This document shows, one piece after another, positions 22,240-32,859 of a stretch of 64,000 bases of DNA (its first letter is position 1; every line of letters begins with the position of its first letter). A model generated the notes under the pieces. That model was not told the origin of the DNA and ran no database searches. It worked only from the letters and a program-made list of their open reading frames with translations. The translations under genes were made by a program, and so were the position numbers. The stretch covers positions 186,001 to 250,000 of the forward strand of contig CAUEEP010000043.1 of NCBI GenBank assembly GCA_958450365.1, written 5' to 3'. The DNA is from Mesorhabditis belari. Taxonomy: Eukaryota > Nematoda > Chromadorea > Rhabditida > Rhabditidae.

Positions 22240-25200
22240 TCACAAAGGGATATTGTCCAATTTTTCTGAACTCCACACTCCTTCGTCTTGTTTGATGAAG
22301 CACTGGAGCTCGGCGAGAATCTCTACGAAACGCGGTCGCTCGCTCGGATCGCTTTGCCAGCATTTGGTCATGATATCTTTTCTGAAACATTTGTAATATT
22401 CAATTCCGATTATTGATCCTATGATTTTAATGATAATTTTTCCGAAGTATTTTCTACTTAAACTGCTAAAACTATAACTTGTAGCCGATCAAATTGATCA
22501 AATTATTGAATCATTGAATTATTGATCAGAATTGATCAAATTATTCTGAAAATTTTCACAAAAGGCTACTTTTTGAGTGTTTAAAAGAGACAGGTTTGTT
22601 AAAGCTTTTGAGAGGATTTCAAAAACGAACAGAGTCGAAGAGACATCGATCGGGATCTCCAAGCGGAGTCCCTTCAGCAAATAGTGACATAGCGGGGTGG
22701 CTCCCTCTCCGACTTCCTTTGCATAGGGTGCTTCACCCAGAGTGGTCACCTCCCAGATGAGGACGCCGAAAGACCAACTATAGCATGATTTTTTTCATTA
22801 AACACCATTAGGAAACATGAAAGTCATAAACCATAAAGCAAGCTTGAAATTCCAAAAGTACCCCAATCAGAAGAACCAGAAATCTCATAAACGCAACCTC
22901 TCTCTACTCGTCAAAAAGTGGGGTTTGTAAGAAATTGTGTGCTTGTTTCAGCTTCAGCTTATAGCTGTCTTGCCCCCGCCACTTATCCATAAGAAATAAA
23001 TTGGCATACATCCTTCAATTTGCATACGAACTAAAAGTTCGATTTTGCGTCGATTGAACGAAGATATCAAAAAACGGATCACAGATTGTAACCCAGATAT
23101 CTCGCGTTACAGGCCTCGAGAGCAAAAACCGAAAACGGATTCGGAATCCCCGTAATCGATTCTCTAACATGGAGGTTTCTCTAAGATTCTAACTAGGAAA
23201 TGTTGCCAGATCACGGGCACCTGGCAACATTTCCTAGTTAGAATCTCTGTTCTGCTCAATTTCGGCTTTATTGGGAGCCTAATTCAAGCTTTCTTCTGGA
23301 CAAAGAGGTAGCATTCAAATACGTACACATCGGATTTCTCGGAAAAGCTCAACGCTTCAAGCACCTCCACAGCAGCCCACGCGTCGTCGTTAATGCTCTC
23401 ACATAAGGGCTCCTCATTTTTCACATTTCCAAAAGTTGCTTCCGAAAAATTGGAAAGCTAGAATTTGATTTTGAGCCTCAATAAATTTCTTTTATCAACT
23501 TTTGTCACTTTGTCACCGTTAAGCAAAACACTCTCGGCTCGCACTGAGCGATGGATGATACCGATTGAGGAGAGGTAAGCCTAAATACGAGAAAGTTTGA
23601 TTTGGTTAGGGTTTGGGTTAAGCAGATAGTCTTAAACCAGTTTTGAGAGTCAGTTTAAGCTTTCGGGAAAAGTGGGGCTTTCTTTGTAGTTAAAACCGAC
23701 TAGAGCATCACTGATTTCCAAGCAAATCAACGGAAGATCCGCTTTGATGAGCGCTGATTGATCCGCCTGAAAAAAAGCATTTGAAAACATTCAAAAACAA
23801 GGAGTCGTTATTGCTGAACAAAACAGAATTTTCCAAAAATGATTAGCAAAAAGTACAGTTCTTTGTTTTTGCCCAAGAACTAAGATCGAGTGATTTCCGT
23901 AGATAGCAATTCCACTGGAGCCAAACAAACAGTGGCCCATCAGTGGCGTATTATCTGTTATTATTAACTATCTTGATCTCCTCAAAGCTGAAATTTTGCA
24001 CTGAGCACTGAGCTGCACTGGGCAAGTTTTCCTATTTCATCTTTTTTTCTGAATCCCAGCTCGCCGGATCTCAATCCTATGGATTATTCTGTCTGGTCCG
24101 TCCTTGAGGCAAAAGCCTGCTCAAAGTCGCATAAAAATGTTGAAAATTTGAAGAAAAGCCTTCTGACAGCTTGGGATGAACTCGATAATGCTTACTTGGT
24201 CGCCACCGTGGACTAGACTTGCTTATTGATATTATCGATACAAACGGCATGCTCGTGTTTGACCGTTCAGATCTCCGTTTCTACGCTTTGTAGAAAACTA
24301 TGGAATCACGCGTTTTTTCAAATATTGTTTGCTTCAGCCGTTGCTTTTACCCCAAAACGTATTTATAACATTTATAAATATGTTATTTCAACGCTCTCAA
24401 GACTGCCATTCAAGACACCTGGGGAAGGCTCGAGGCGAAGGCTAAATGATCAAATAAAGTATTAAGTGTTTTTTTCAGGTTAAAATAAACTGATTTCATA
24501 GTTTTTTACAAGTGAAAATCGTGTGTTGTACGAAAATGTACCTTTGACGTATGAAAATCCCGGTTTCTGCTTTTCGCTATTATTCTTATAACGAAATAAC
24601 ATATTTATAAAAATATTTTGGGGTAAAAGCAACGGCTGAAGCAAACAATATTTGCAAAAAACGTGTGATTCCATAGCTTTTTTTCCAGAGTATAAAACAG
24701 CGATCAAGCTACAAATTTTTTGATTGGAAAGTCAAGAATGTCAGCTTTTAATTGCAATTTTATCCATAGGGACTTTCAATGAGTAATCACCTCATAAACC
24801 TTATCGATACGTATCGATATCGAAAGTATTGATAAGTATTTTATAATAGGCTTTTCAGGGCACCCACCTATGAGAATTTGCTATGTATAAAATCTCAATA
24901 TTCTTGGCCTGAGCTGATATTCTTGGCTTTCCAATGAAGCAATTTGCAGCTTGATCTCTGTTCTAGAAAGTGAGATCTGAACGGTCAAATATGAACTTGT
25001 ATCGATAATATCGATAAGCAAGTCATGACCATGAGCACCTTTCCTAAACGTTTGACAGGCGTGCTCGACAAAAAATGATGATCGCTTTGAATCTAATTGT
25101 GAATTTGTTGTTCATTGATATCAAATAAAGATTTAAAAACAAAAAAGTTTTTCTCTAAAGTTTAATTTTGTCGACCTACAAAGCTTTTTATCTGCACCTA

Positions 25201-28200
25201 TAGTTATGGGCCAGCCTGTATTCACCTCGACGCTCCCCTCTGCACTCTCAAGCTTTCTCAGCTGCGATCGGAGATCTCCAAGTGAACAAAACTCGGTGAG
25301 TATCAACGTCCTCTCTTGCCCAGTCAAACAGCCAAATAAAGCGAGAAGATGTTCATGGTAGCCGATCGCTTTCAGTGTCTTGATCTCCATTAACATCCGT
25401 TTTCTGAATGGGAATTGTTTTCGGGTAAACAGATTTCTCTAAACACGAACTCTCAAGGGTTTTTAGCAAAATACATAGGTAACTTGGTGAGTACAAGCTG
25501 TTTGGCTTAACCCAGCAGGAGCCTGATCATGGCTTTTAAGCTAGGTCAGACACTTCAAATTAATTAGTAAAAAAACAGTAGGTAGTAAAGTGGATATGCC
25601 ATATGTAGTAGCCGATTTGAAACAAAACTTTAAATGCTAATTTCCAGCAATACTAAATGCAAATAAAACACATAAAAACTGACCGATCCACGTTTCTCGA
25701 CGAGCTCTTCACCGCCACATCGTGGCCGCTGTTATTTTTTTTGGGAGGGAGATTGTCCTAGAACATGGCATATAAAGATCCTCTTTAGGACCGGATCACA
25801 TTTATTTACCCAAGTTAAAGGTTTCGAAATGGCAAAACGCACGAAGAAGGTCATCCCCTCGCTGCTTAACTTGACAGATCTGACGGGACATCCTACGCAT
25901 CCTCTCCCACCACCCACGTTTGCCCTCCCCACTCACACAAGTGACTACGTTTTCGCGAAGACGCTCGGACCTGATTACCATCTTGTTGTTGAGGACCTGC
26001 CTGAGGTTGCTCCTTCCCTCTTTTTCCCTGCTTTGGCTCGAAGAAGTTATGATCGTTTTTTGTTGGATCAAGTTTTTGGCGCCTATGGAGTTGATGGCCA
26101 CCTTCTGCATGCGTACAGGATGGGTGTCTATTCTCCATCCAGACCGCGACCCATGAAACTGATAGTCGCTTCGTCTCACACTGCGTCTGGCCTCGTTGCA
26201 TCGTTCAAAAAGTTCGGCACCTGCCTTCTTCCATGGGCATGCCGCTTCATCGCGATTCGCCGTTCGGATCCGCAGAGAGCACCTCCTCGAGCCACGCAGT
26301 TCCCGTCACATGTGAATCACAACAAGATCCGTTTGAATTCGATAATTACTCAATCTACTGCTCAATCTCGTGTTGAGAATGTCGACATCTCTACTGGTAC
26401 CACCCACACAAGTGACAATCAACAACAAGTCATGGTGAAGCCAATAATGATGGACGCCTGCGTTAATACCGAGCTTTCTTTTGATGGCTCCCCCGGAGGA
26501 CACACTCAATACGATTCGCGTTGAAACGGCAAAGAAGAAAACCCCCGGACGACCACCCGGTCGACCACCCAAGAAGCATGGGCAACAGAAGATTCATCAC
26601 GAGCAATCCTATCGTAGTCGGAAAATCATGTCGAGGGACGGCAACATTGGAGCCATCGTGATCAAGCAGACATATAACTCAGACACGCCTGGCGGAAGCC
26701 CCTTCATCAAAGTTTGCGAAGGTCGCCGTCCCAGCGGCTTCCCACCCTCATTCGCCACCCCCAACATCACCAGGATAAATGACCCTACTGCATTGTTTTC
26801 TTTTATTTTTGCCAATGTTCACTCAATTGTTTCCAGAAAACGCCTTTCTTATGTGCAATTTTTGACCCGCTCAAAACATTTTGATTTCTTAGCGTTTTGT
26901 GAAACCTGGCTTAACGATTCTTGCCCCTCTTCCCTTTTTGATCCTTCATCTAATTACTCAATTTTTCGTTGTGACCGTAATAGCAATACTAGAGTTCGTG
27001 GCGGCGGCGTTATTCTTTTATCTCGCGCAAAATAATTTCAAATCTTGTTTTGAGTACGAGTCTTTCTGGATGTGACATTCTGATTGTTGATTTTAATTTA
27101 GGTAATACTGCTTTCCGTTTATTTGTTGTATATCGTGCCCCAGATGTTAACACTTTAGATACCATCAGCTTTTTTAACCTGTTAGATCAATATTTTGACC
27201 CTTGTAAATCTAATTGCTTTGCTGGGGATTTTAATTTTACCATCTTATCTTCTCAAAAACAAAATTGTCCCCTAAATCTCTCTCGATTTCCTCATTTGTC
27301 TAGATTTCTCATGTCAAATAGTCTTAAAATTTTAAATAACTTCCCTACTTTTCGGAGAAGTGATCATGTTCTTGATTTAATCCTAGCCGATTCGCCTCAT
27401 CTTTTTTCTGAAATTTCCCCTCTGCCACCTATTGGAGGCTCCGATCACTTTGCTTTGACCTTCCGTTTTGTTGTAAATCCTATCGTTTCTCCCATAGGCG
27501 CCAATCCTATTCGTGCTTATTGGAGAGGTGATTTCAATGCTATATCGTTTTCTTTAGTAAATTTCAATCTCCTCTTCAGGCCTCGATTCGACACGGATAT
27601 CAACGTATGCTACGCCCTCCTCACTGATACGATGCACAAATTGCTGATTGAACACATTCCGCTCTCGACCAAAGGTAGCTTTTTTCCTCCGCCTCATATT
27701 ACTCGAGCAAAGGTTAGGTTAGAGAAAGCTTGGCATCTTAGGCATACTCCCTTTTATGCGCGTTTAGAATATACTTTGCGTAAGCAGGTGATGAAATTTG
27801 AGGCAAATATTGAACGCAAATGCGTTTTTAGCAATAATCCAAAATCTTTTTACTCTTATATAAATTCTAAAATTAGTTCAAATCACGATTCTTCCATTAA
27901 ATGTATAATTAATCCTTCTTCCAATTCTCTTATAGACAACCCTTTAGACATAGCAAACTCTTTTGCAACTTATTTCGCCAGCGTTTTTTCAATTGATAAC
28001 CTCAGCGCTATTCCTCTACTCCCAAATCGCCATTCAAACTGTCCCGCACTTATTTTCACTCCTACTCTTGTTGAAAAAGCTATAACCCAACTTTCAAATA
28101 AAATTTCCTACACCCCCGATGATATTCCCTCTTTTATCATTCGCCAAACCAAATATCATATTTCCCCCATCCTTGCAAAAATTTTTAATGTTTCTCTTTT

Positions 28201-31200
28201 AAATTCTTCTGTCCCCACTGACTGGAAAACCGCCGTAATTTGCCCTCTTTTCAAAAAAGGCGATCGTAAGCAACTTGCGAATTATCGCCCGATCGCTTTG
28301 ACCTCATCTATATGCAAAATAATGGAAGCTATCATTAAGGATCACATTACCACTCATTTGTTAGAGAACAAAATTCTTAACCAAAATCAGTTTGGTTTTC
28401 TTAAGTCTAGGTCTACCTCTGATCAATTAATTTTGTCAATTCACGACTGGTTGTGGGCCAAAGCGCGCAAATCTCAAACCTGCTGTATTTTTATTGATTT
28501 TGCCAAGGCTTTTGATTCTGTAAATCATCGATTCCTTCTAGCCAAGCTTAATTCCTTAGGTATTTCTCCGCTTATAGTTAAATGGATCGAAAATTGGCTT
28601 TCCTGTCGTACTTTCCGTGTTCGTATCGGTGATACACTCTCAAACGAGTTTACCATCTCTAGTGGTGTTCCGCAAGGGAGTGTTTTAGGCCCTCTACTTT
28701 TCCTTATTTATATCAACGATATTCATAGTTCTTTAACTCCCGGTACCATGGTGCGTCTCTATGCAGATGATTTAAAACTTTATCGCAAAATCCCCCGATC
28801 AAACACCCAATATGGTCTTTATTATCTTCAGAGAGATTTAGAGTCGATCCTAAAATGGAGCATAACCTGGCAGCTGAAAATTGCCGTCGAAAAATGTAGA
28901 CAAGTAACATTTGGTCCTTCCCATTTTACTCTTAAGTTAGGGAATATCACTTTATCTGAAGCCACTTCTGACGACCCAATCAAAGATCTTGGTGTTTTAC
29001 TTGTTCCCTCTCTTAAATTCAACACTCATATTGAACAGATGGCAAAAAAAGCTTTTCGCATCTCAAACCTTATACTTCGCGCTGTTTGTTTTCCCTCAAT
29101 TGCTACTTATTGTAAAGCGTTCATTACCTACTGCCGCCCTTTGCTCGAGTACGCCACTTTTGTTTGGTCTCCCTGCCTCCAAAAGTTAATTTCCTTGGTT
29201 GAGAGCGTTCAGCGTCGTTTCAGTAGGAGGGCGTATGCCCGTTGTTTCCCATCGAAAGAAATTCCTTGCTATTCTGATCGACTTGCTCTTTTTGACCTTA
29301 AACCCTTATCCCATCGCCGCATTTATTTTGATTTGGTCTTATGCTATAAAATCATCTTCTCTCCTAACTCTCATCCGGAACTTAAAGGACTCTTTAAGAT
29401 TTCGAATCACGCCAGAAGAACTCGTAGTCACAACTTTCAGATTACCCCCTTTCAAAGCTTTCATAACCGCCAACTGTATCATTCTTTTGCTTGTCGTGTT
29501 CCTCGTATTTGGAATAAGTTACCTTGTGATATTTTTTCGTCTCTGAACTATTTTAAATCCTCAATATATAAGCTCGATCTTGTAGCTCTGTCAATTTTAA
29601 ATTAGTTTTTAATGTCATATATACACGTGTCTAATTGTAGTTGTGTTTGTATATCAATTATCTTTCTTCGTCTACGCTGTTCAATCTGTTTGCATTGTCA
29701 CTTTTCCTTGTCGGATAAAGTATATATACATTCGTTTCAAGACCAAATCCTATTTAGGACCAAATGAGATCCTCCTCAGGACCGGATCAGATCCTTACGA
29801 TCATTTTCTACAACAAGTCAACCACAAACCACTTCATAATGCTGCAGCTTTCCGTAATAAGAGCCTCGATTTATGGTCGCTTTTGCGCTCTTCGAAATCA
29901 ATTCTTTTGTTGTCAACGATTTCTCATCGATTTCCCATTGGCTCCCCGAAACGGAACTGAAAGATTTTTGCTAAAATTAATGGAAAACGTTTTGCAAACG
30001 CTTTCTCGTGAGCGCCGAGCACGCCTTGTTGATTGTGGGCCAGACGATCGTTTTCTTTTGTGCTTTTTTGAGCTTTTTTGAGTCGAAATCGAAGTAGGAA
30101 GCTGAAATTTGCTAATAATACAGGGTTCGGCATAATGCTGCACGCTACAAAAGTATGATTTCAAAAACAAAAAGAGCTGACAGTTTTCTCATTTAGATAT
30201 TCAAAATCTACGGACATTTTTCCCCTCGATTCATGAGTTTGTGTAAAAATTTAGAACTTCATTCGCTTCATATAAGACTTTAAACGCGATTGCTGCTCTC
30301 GAAAAAATGAGATTTGTCAAAAATGTGCCCAAGATAACCTCGCGTTTGCAATAATGAAGCTCCAAAAACATTTACTTTACTTAGTAATTAACTCTAAAAA
30401 CGTATTAATGCAGAAAAAGACGCAAAAAGATTCTTTAGAGGCCCCAAACTCGAATTTAACTGTTTTTCAGCATTGTGCCGCATAGCATTTTTTGTACTCG
30501 GCTAGGGCTGTCAAAGTCATTAAAAATGTTACGGTTCTTCAATTCTATGTAAAATTACGCATCGATTTTTATGATTAATCGTGGTTTTTCAGCTTAGGCT
30601 AATGTATTAGTCTTAGAAAGTCAAAAAGATGCATTAAGCGCAACACAATATATGTCGCACCCTGTATTTACAACTCTACAGATATTCACGTCGAGGGCTA
30701 AACTTATACCAAGCTTGTTATGAGGGTTTGAAGCAGCTTTTTGAGAAACTGGGATCTTTAGGAAACCGGGACCGGTCCATTCACATGCTTGACTTACACG
30801 AATAAAATCTTCAACAAATAAGCCGACACACAAATCGGGATCAGCAGCAACAAGTAGAAACTGGCGGTGGCGATTCCGGGACGCCAAACTGTTTGGGCTT
30901 GAAATGAGCACAACTTCTCGTCGGTGACACTCGCGTTGAGGACGAAATTAGCAAAGAACGAGTTGTCGGATCGGTTCGGATTCGCCGTCCACCACAACTG
31001 AAATTGAAAACAGTTTGAGGTTTATAGATTTACTTTTTTTATTCAAAACTCAATCATGAAACTTCTCCTTGAACAATAAGCTTTCTGCTTTTGCGAAGAT
31101 TCCTTTCTTGAGAGCTTTTTCACGAAGTGACGTAAATAGTGTGAAGATTTTCTTTATCAATGAAAGAGTGGAGAAATTTTAAAGACGAAAGCGTTGACGG

Positions 31201-32081
31201 GTTTGCGTGTTTTGTGAGCTGTGATGTCGACTAATGGATCGCAAAGCAAAAACATTGCGTCAAGGCTTTTGCTTTTGAGTATTTTGAATAGCATATAACA
31301 GGTTGCAGAGTTCAATTGATAAGAAAATTGAAAGAATTATCTAATTGATAAGAAAACTCTTCAGAACTCTAGAATTTAGACTAGATCCCAGAATTTTGGT
31401 GTGTAGACGTCAATAGGTGTCAAACGGAAATCACACATTGACCTCCTTAAAGCCAACTTTCTAACGAGTTCTTTTCATCATTGAATAGAGCTATTGAAAT
31501 GATATTTAATGGTACAAATAATTGTGGAAAGGTTCGGGAAATCATTATAATTTAGACTATTGATCTATCGGTTGTCAAAACCTGAATAGTGGTGGCCACG
31601 AAATAGCAGTTTTCACTTGGACTCGTTTCGGTGATTCTGAACAAAAAGAGACACTTGTTTTTCACCAAATTTTCTTCAAACTCAAGAGTTTTGTTGAGTA
31701 GCGGCTGGTCGTGGAAACGATTCGTGATCGTAAACTCGAACCGCAACGATCCACCGGTGATTTGTTGGATTTGTGGTGAGACGAAGAAGAGCTCGTCTTA
31801 ACTCGTTTTGTTTTGATAAGAGTTAAATGTTTTGATATCAATTTGTTGTCGAAGTCTAATACTTTCGAAATTGATTATGATAATTGATGGGAAAACAAAC
31901 CATTCAACGGGGTCAGCTCATAGATGACATTTTTGGGCTGCATTGAGTAATCGGGCCATCCATCGCTCTTTTCGATGAACACGAGGGGAAGGGATGCATT
32001 TAGATAGATGAAATCAATTGATTGGACAAAGTAGAGAGAGAAAAAGTTGAAGAGAGGAAGAAGCTTCAATCGATTGATCAT
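22240..32081 (-). CDS. receptor pseudokinase P
   Basis: Exons on the minus strand: signal peptide MINRLKLLPLFNFFSLYF (31901-32081), ectodomain (31582-31796, GGSLRFEFTITNRF), membrane exon (30798-30997, FYLLLLIPICVSAYLL), glycine-loop exon (29833-29956), beta-3 exon HDVAVKSSSRNVDR (25684-25728), alpha-C exon MEIKTLKAIGYHEHLLALFG (25.2-25.4 kb), then 23.7, 23.55, 23.4, 22.6-22.78 and last exon 22240-22385 (CWQSDPSERPRF). Against RTK-A/B/C, WEID aligns but the GxGxxG loop is [20 protein letters not shown] is HRSVRAES, and DFG is NFS. The VAVK Lys, the SDVY/SWSFGVLIWE and the RP segment remain. The exons are open and splice well, so this looks like a maintained non-catalytic receptor, though recent decay is possible. 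Its introns hold a CR1 element, a MITE, a nested mariner and a hairpin. Confidence 0.75.
23184..23246. repeat. perfect 25-bp hairpin
   Basis: Two exact inverted 25-base arms (23184-23208 and 23222-23246; AGATTCTAACTAGGAAATGT at the left end) with a 13-base loop. It lies in an intron of the pseudokinase gene. No other copy was noticed in the window. Confidence 0.95.
24041..25136 (+). mobile_element. mariner 3' remnant split by a foldback insertion
   Basis: On the plus strand, 24056-24213 encodes SPDLNPMDYSVWSVLEAK and a helix ending YLVATVD, the third-Asp segment and C-terminal tail of a mariner transposase. The tail resumes at about 25030 with TFPKRLTGVLDKK and a stop. The 0.8-kb foldback at 24214-25026 separates the two parts. 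The upstream transposase and the left end are missing, so the element is dead. It lies in an intron of P in antisense orientation. Confidence 0.75.
24214..25026. mobile_element. long foldback element inside the mariner remnant
   Basis: Outer ends are inverted repeats (TAGACTTGCTTATTGATATT on the left; the right end reads, inverted, TGACTTGCTTATCGATATT). Internal inverted blocks are also present, such as GCTTCAGCCGTTGCTTTTAC near 24330 and its inverse near 24630. There is no coding frame of note. It interrupts a transposase frame, so it inserted after the mariner. Confidence 0.8.
25829..26524 (+). CDS. CR1-like ORF1 protein
   Basis: 231 codons from an ATG at 25829. The central part has RRSYDRFLLDQVFGAYG and a segment RPRPMKLIVASS followed by a short helix, which resembles the RNA-binding-like part of ORF1 proteins in CR1-group elements. 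The C-terminal third is low-complexity and polar. It overlaps the start of the second reading frame by about 44 bases (26481-26524), as in other two-ORF retrotransposons. Intact, but the role of the protein is inferred only from position. Confidence 0.65.
   Translation: MAKRTKKVIPSLLNLTDLTGHPTHPLPPPTFALPTHTSDYVFAKTLGPDYHLVVEDLPEVAPSLFFPALARRSYDRFLLDQVFGAYGVDGHLLHAYRMGVYSPSRPRPMKLIVASSHTASGLVASFKKFGTCLLPWACRFIAIRRSDPQRAPPRATQFPSHVNHNKIRLNSIITQSTAQSRVENVDISTGTTHTSDNQQQVMVKPIMMDACVNTELSFDGSPGGHTQYDSR
26481..29605 (+). pseudogene. CR1-like ORF2: endonuclease plus reverse transcriptase, one frameshift
   Basis: The N-terminal part (26481-27035) has the AP-type endonuclease start (FIFANVHSIVSRKRLSYVQF; LAFCETWLND). 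A single shift near 27010-27035 moves the frame; the second part (27050-29605, 851 codons) continues the endonuclease (CFAGDFNFT; GGSDHFALTF) and gives the full reverse transcriptase: LFKKGDRKQLANYRPIALTS, IDFAKAFDSVNH, SGVPQGSVLGPLLFLIYIND and LYADDLKLYRK with the catalytic YADD. A C-terminal extension with YCRPLLEYATFVWSP is typical of the CR1/Jockey side. The frame around the catalytic residues is open over 850 codons, so the copy is young, with one disabling change. Confidence 0.9.
30121..30664. mobile_element. MITE (CAGGGTNCG ends)
   Basis: 544 bp. The left end CAGGGTTCGGCATAATGCTG and the right end, inverted, CAGGGTGCGACATATATTGT differ at several bases. TA is present on both sides. It lies in the intron of P between the membrane exon and the glycine-loop exon. 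The CAGGGTGCG end also occurs in the DD37D mariner at 57.2 kb (CAGGGTGTGG), so mobilisation by a mariner-type transposase is plausible. Confidence 0.7.
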
Positions 32082-32470
32082 TTTGTTGGTTGGTTAGCGG
32101 GGAATTGGTGAAGAAGTGTTTTAGAAGTGAGAGAGAGGGTGAAAGCAAAAATGATAAGTACTAAGCTTTTGCTTTGAGGAAAAAGGAGGATTATTGATGG
32201 GAGAGAGTTTTGGGTTGTTGGAGAGTTTTTCTTAAATCATCACCATGCTAAAAATACCCAAAACTTTTCTTTTCTTTTCAAAACGGGTTGATTGATTAGG
32301 TGAGGTGATCTTTGACGTTCTTTGACGCTGTCAATTTGCGGTATTCGCAATTTAACACTAAAACAACATATCAAATCGAATAGTTTCGCCCATATTACAT
32401 TTATAGAGGCAACTGTACAATAGATTTATACAAAACACCTAGAAATCTTAGCTACAGTAAGACGACTTCT

Positions 32471-32745
32471 TCAGCTATTCACTTCGAGCTTCTTTAAGGC
32501 ACGGATAAAGCTGTTGTACTTGCGACAAAAAGTGGAACGATCATCACCAAACTGTTGATGCCAAATGAAATCGTCCAAGTAGTCGGTGTATCGATCATTG
32601 CTTCGAGTGTTGATGCCATGTTTGGCTTTGATCATCTTTTTGAACCAATACCACTGGCTCTCGACGTTCTGTGTGTGTGATCCGGTCATCGGGTTCACGA
32701 AATTGATTTGATGATTGACCGTGAGGTAGGTTTGAGGCAGCGGAC
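32471..32745 (-). pseudogene. Merlin/IS1595-type (ISXO2-like) transposase, C-terminal fragment
   Basis: On the minus strand the frame reads LTVNHQINFVNPMTGSHTQN then VESQWYWFKKMIKAKHG and YTDYLDDFIWHQQFGDD, ending at a stop at 32471. The VNPxTGxHTQNxEsxW segment is the diagnostic C-terminal catalytic portion of ISXO2-like/Merlin DDE transposases, with the Glu of the triad in the HTQNVES stretch. Upstream residues and terminal repeats were not found. It sits between the start of P (32081) and the duplicated block at 32860. A second decayed copy is at 56455-56731 on the other strand. Confidence 0.75.
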
Positions 32746-32859
32746 TTCTTCACCGCAAAAGAATGTGTCTAAACTGTCGAAACGACGACAGGAAGCGTTA
32801 CGTTACCCGTTAGGCTACCTCGCTACCTCGCAAAAAAGCTAGGACAGCAATTGTTGCTC

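Larger units (their letters stand above)
25740..29800 (+). mobile_element. CR1-type non-LTR retrotransposon, antisense in an intron of P
   Basis: About 4.06 kb with two coding regions (25829-26524 and 26481-29605) in the order ORF1, then endonuclease-reverse transcriptase. Near both ends is a similar segment (AGATCCTCTTTAGGACCGGA at 25777 and AGATCCTCCTCAGGACCGGA at 29770). No poly(A) tail is visible. The left end lies about a dozen bases from the acceptor of the VAVK exon of P on the opposite strand. The element separates the glycine-loop exon from the VAVK exon. Confidence 0.85.

Noticed and set aside
25893..26815. Antisense open frames over CR1 ORF1/ORF2 start
   Set aside because: Shadows of the sense coding frames; no splice or family support.
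27000..27060. Programmed frameshift between the two parts of CR1 ORF2
   Set aside because: CR1 ORF2 is normally one frame and the shift lies inside the endonuclease; no slippery heptamer or pseudoknot was evident. A simple indel is more likely.
30621..30911. Possible juxtamembrane exon of P (TGPGFLKIPVSQKAAS)
   Set aside because: In A and B the membrane exon splices straight to the glycine-loop exon; no proper intron separates this frame from the membrane exon, and part of it lies in a MITE.
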